Source: Defluviitaleaceae bacterium
Lineage (GTDB): Bacteria > Bacillota > Clostridia > Lachnospirales > WRAA01
Direction of reading: 5' to 3'
Length of the DNA stretch: 7,442 nt
Assembly (NCBI GenBank): GCA_009780445.1
Contig: WRAA01000101.1
Span: 1-7,442, forward strand
The first letter of the stretch is position 1; each line of letters starts with the position of its first letter. This document shows, piece by piece, positions 6,360 through 7,442 of this stretch. Under the pieces are notes generated by a model that was given only the letters and a program-made list of their open reading frames with translations, was not told where the DNA came from and did no database searches. The position numbers were made by a program, and so were the translations under genes.

Positions 6360-6743
6360 TTATACCTCGCTTGGAGGAATGCTGTTATTCGCGCGGCTCA
6401 ACTGCCTGAACATCATGTCGGCAAGGCCGATTCCGCCGTAGTTTGCGGCGGAGCGGGAGCGTTCTTCGTCCAGCATCTCCTGGAAGATGCGCTCGGCGTT
6501 GCTCTGCGGCATGAAGCTGTGTTCGTTGCCCACGCTCCTGCGCATTTCCCTGAACATCATGTTCAGGAAGAAGGCTTCGAACTCCCGCGTGGCGTGTTTC
6601 AGCTGGGCTTCGTTCATGTCGTCCAAGTTGTTCTGCGCGGTTTGCAGAGCCGTTTCGAAGCTTAACATGTCCTGGTTCAAGCGCACGGCCTCCAACTGCG
6701 CGCCAATGGCGGAGCCAAAGCCCGGTATCGGATTCGTATTCAC
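6360..6743 (-). CDS. flgJ: Flagellar rod-binding protein (FlgJ N-terminal domain type)
   Basis: This 127-residue protein corresponds to the N-terminal, rod-capping half of proteobacterial FlgJ, which assists assembly of rod subunits outside the membrane. The conserved core has two blocks. Residues 51-71 (ATREFEAFFLNMMFREMRRS) form the first helix. Residues 83-117 contain AERIFQEMLDEERSR and then AANYGGIGLADMMFRQLSR. There is no C-terminal peptidoglycan hydrolase domain, as is usual for the single-domain form in Gram-positives, spirochaetes and alphaproteobacteria. The start is GTG at 6743, chosen because AAGGGGG lies 10 bases upstream and overlaps the flgG stop codon; the next in-frame Met is residue 26. 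It sits 15 bp after flgG, so the two are almost certainly co-transcribed. The stop is TAA at 6360-6362, directly before a hairpin terminator. Confidence 0.9.
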   Translation of the reverse strand: MNTNPIPGFGSAIGAQLEAVRLNQDMLSFETALQTAQNNLDDMNEAQLKHATREFEAFFLNMMFREMRRSVGNEHSFMPQSNAERIFQEMLDEERSRSAANYGGIGLADMMFRQLSRANNSIPPSEV

Positions 6744-6753
6744 AGAGATTCAG

Positions 6754-6760
6754 CCCCCTT
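6754..6760 (-). promoter_or_regulatory. Ribosome binding site of the rod-binding protein gene
   Basis: AAGGGGG on the minus strand, 10 bases before the GTG start at 6743. It overlaps the TAA stop of the upstream flgG gene, which supports the GTG start and suggests translational coupling. Confidence 0.75.
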
Positions 6761-7442
6761 ATCTGCGCAGATTCACAGCTTCCTGCAGCATTTGGTCGGA
6801 AGTGGATATGGCGCGGGCGTTCAGCTCGTATGCGCGTTGCGTGGTGATGAGGTTCACCATCTCGTTGGCCACGTTTACGTTGGACATCTCCAGCACGCCC
6901 TGCACAATTGTGGACGGGCTTGTGACTTCCACGGGGCCTTCCATCGCCTCTATCTCCATAATGGGTGCGCCGGACGCGCCCGTTTGCAGGAAGAGGTTGT
7001 TGCCCACGGCCTCCAGACCTTGGATGTTCGGGAACTGCGATATCGCCAGCTGGGCGATGTTGATGACGGGTGCTTCGATGTCCTCCGGATCCCGGTGGCT
7101 GATCAGACCCTCCTGCGAGATTCTAAGATCCGGGACATGCACCCAGTCCTCGAAGATTATGGGATCGCCGTCAACGTCGAGAATCGGCAGACCTTGATTC
7201 GTAACCAGCATCAATGTTCCGTCGCCGCCGGGCGCCGGCATAGCCTGCAGCGCGCCGTCCTTCGTATAGGCAATGACTTCCACAGCCGCGCCCTCCGGCG
7301 AGTGCCGCACGTTCAGGAATCCGCGCCCGCTTATGGCAATGTCCAGCGGCTGATCCGTGCGTTCGAAGGAACCCATGCCGAAGTCCCGGGATGTGGCCAC
7401 AGGGCGCACGCCCAGGCCCACTTGCAGGTTTACGGGGCGGCC
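6759..7442 (-). CDS. flgG: Flagellar basal-body rod protein, FlgG family (5' end outside window)
   Basis: This is the C-terminal 227 residues of a distal-rod type axial protein, which is exported by the flagellar type III system and polymerises into the rod below the hook. The frame is open to the window edge and begins mid-protein with LQVGLGVRPVATSRDF, matching FlgG at about residue 66 of roughly 260. About 65 N-terminal residues, including the SSLW-type start and the ANNxAN motif, are therefore missing. The middle has the conserved LDIAISGRGFLNV segment. The last 44 residues carry the diagnostic C-terminal D0 helix (LEMSNVNVANEMVNLITTQR, then AYELNARAISTSDQML). The GTG at 7421 is internal and not the start. 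The stop is TAA at 6759-6761. A rod-binding protein follows after 15 bp, a usual partner. FlgF/FlhO-type paralogues share these motifs, so the exact letter is less certain than the family. Confidence 0.85.
   Translation of the reverse strand, partial: GRPVNLQVGLGVRPVATSRDFGMGSFERTDQPLDIAISGRGFLNVRHSPEGAAVEVIAYTKDGALQAMPAPGGDGTLMLVTNQGLPILDVDGDPIIFEDWVHVPDLRISQEGLISHRDPEDIEAPVINIAQLAISQFPNIQGLEAVGNNLFLQTGASGAPIMEIEAMEGPVEVTSPSTIVQGVLEMSNVNVANEMVNLITTQRAYELNARAISTSDQMLQEAVNLRR

Noticed and set aside
7419..7421. GTG as the start of a shorter FlgG-like protein
   Set aside because: The frame continues upstream to the window edge with family-matching residues (VNLQVGLGV), so the codon is internal Val.

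Overview
The window is GC-rich and tightly packed, and every supported gene lies on the minus strand, so transcription runs from high to low coordinates. The content suggests a motile, Gram-positive-type bacterium, most likely a Clostridia-like Firmicute. The reasons are: the zinc-binding protein is a lipoprotein with a lipobox rather than a periplasmic protein; the flagellar rod-binding protein has no muramidase domain; and the ZnuA variant (DRFPFRY and HSAHNVS motifs) is one I associate from memory with Clostridia. The assignment is inference; no rRNA or other taxonomic marker is present.

Region 1 (7442-6360) is the end of a flagellar basal-body cluster: the C-terminal part of a FlgG-type rod protein (5' end outside the window) and a single-domain rod-binding protein (FlgJ N-terminal type). 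It is closed by a 12-bp-stem hairpin at 6324-6354.

Region 2 (6323-4095) has a likely sigma-A promoter (perfect TTGACA -35 box) followed by tex, a YqgF/HhH/S1 RNA-binding protein.

Region 3 (4094-1) starts 22 bp after tex and is a run of six genes with almost no spacing: znuA (His-rich substrate-binding lipoprotein), znuC (ATPase), znuB (permease), a small CC-motif lipoprotein, an OmpR-family response regulator and the start of a membrane sensor kinase. The junctions are a TAATG overlap, a 14-bp overlap, an ATGA overlap, an 8-bp gap and another ATGA overlap. This argues for one translationally coupled unit. The simplest reading is a high-affinity zinc (possibly Mn) importer with an accessory lipoprotein, co-expressed with a two-component system that may sense metal or envelope state. 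No Zur-type regulator or Zur-like palindrome was seen, but the region upstream of znuA is only 22 bp long.

The most distinctive features are the 99-residue loop with 38 histidines in ZnuA, the Asp in place of the usual third His ligand, the coupling of zinc uptake to a two-component system, and a 17-bp tandem duplication across the tex stop codon whose second copy supplies part of the znuA ribosome binding site. There is no gene-free stretch above 300 bases; the largest gap is 123 bp (6237-6359). No tRNA, rRNA, CRISPR array or mobile element was seen.
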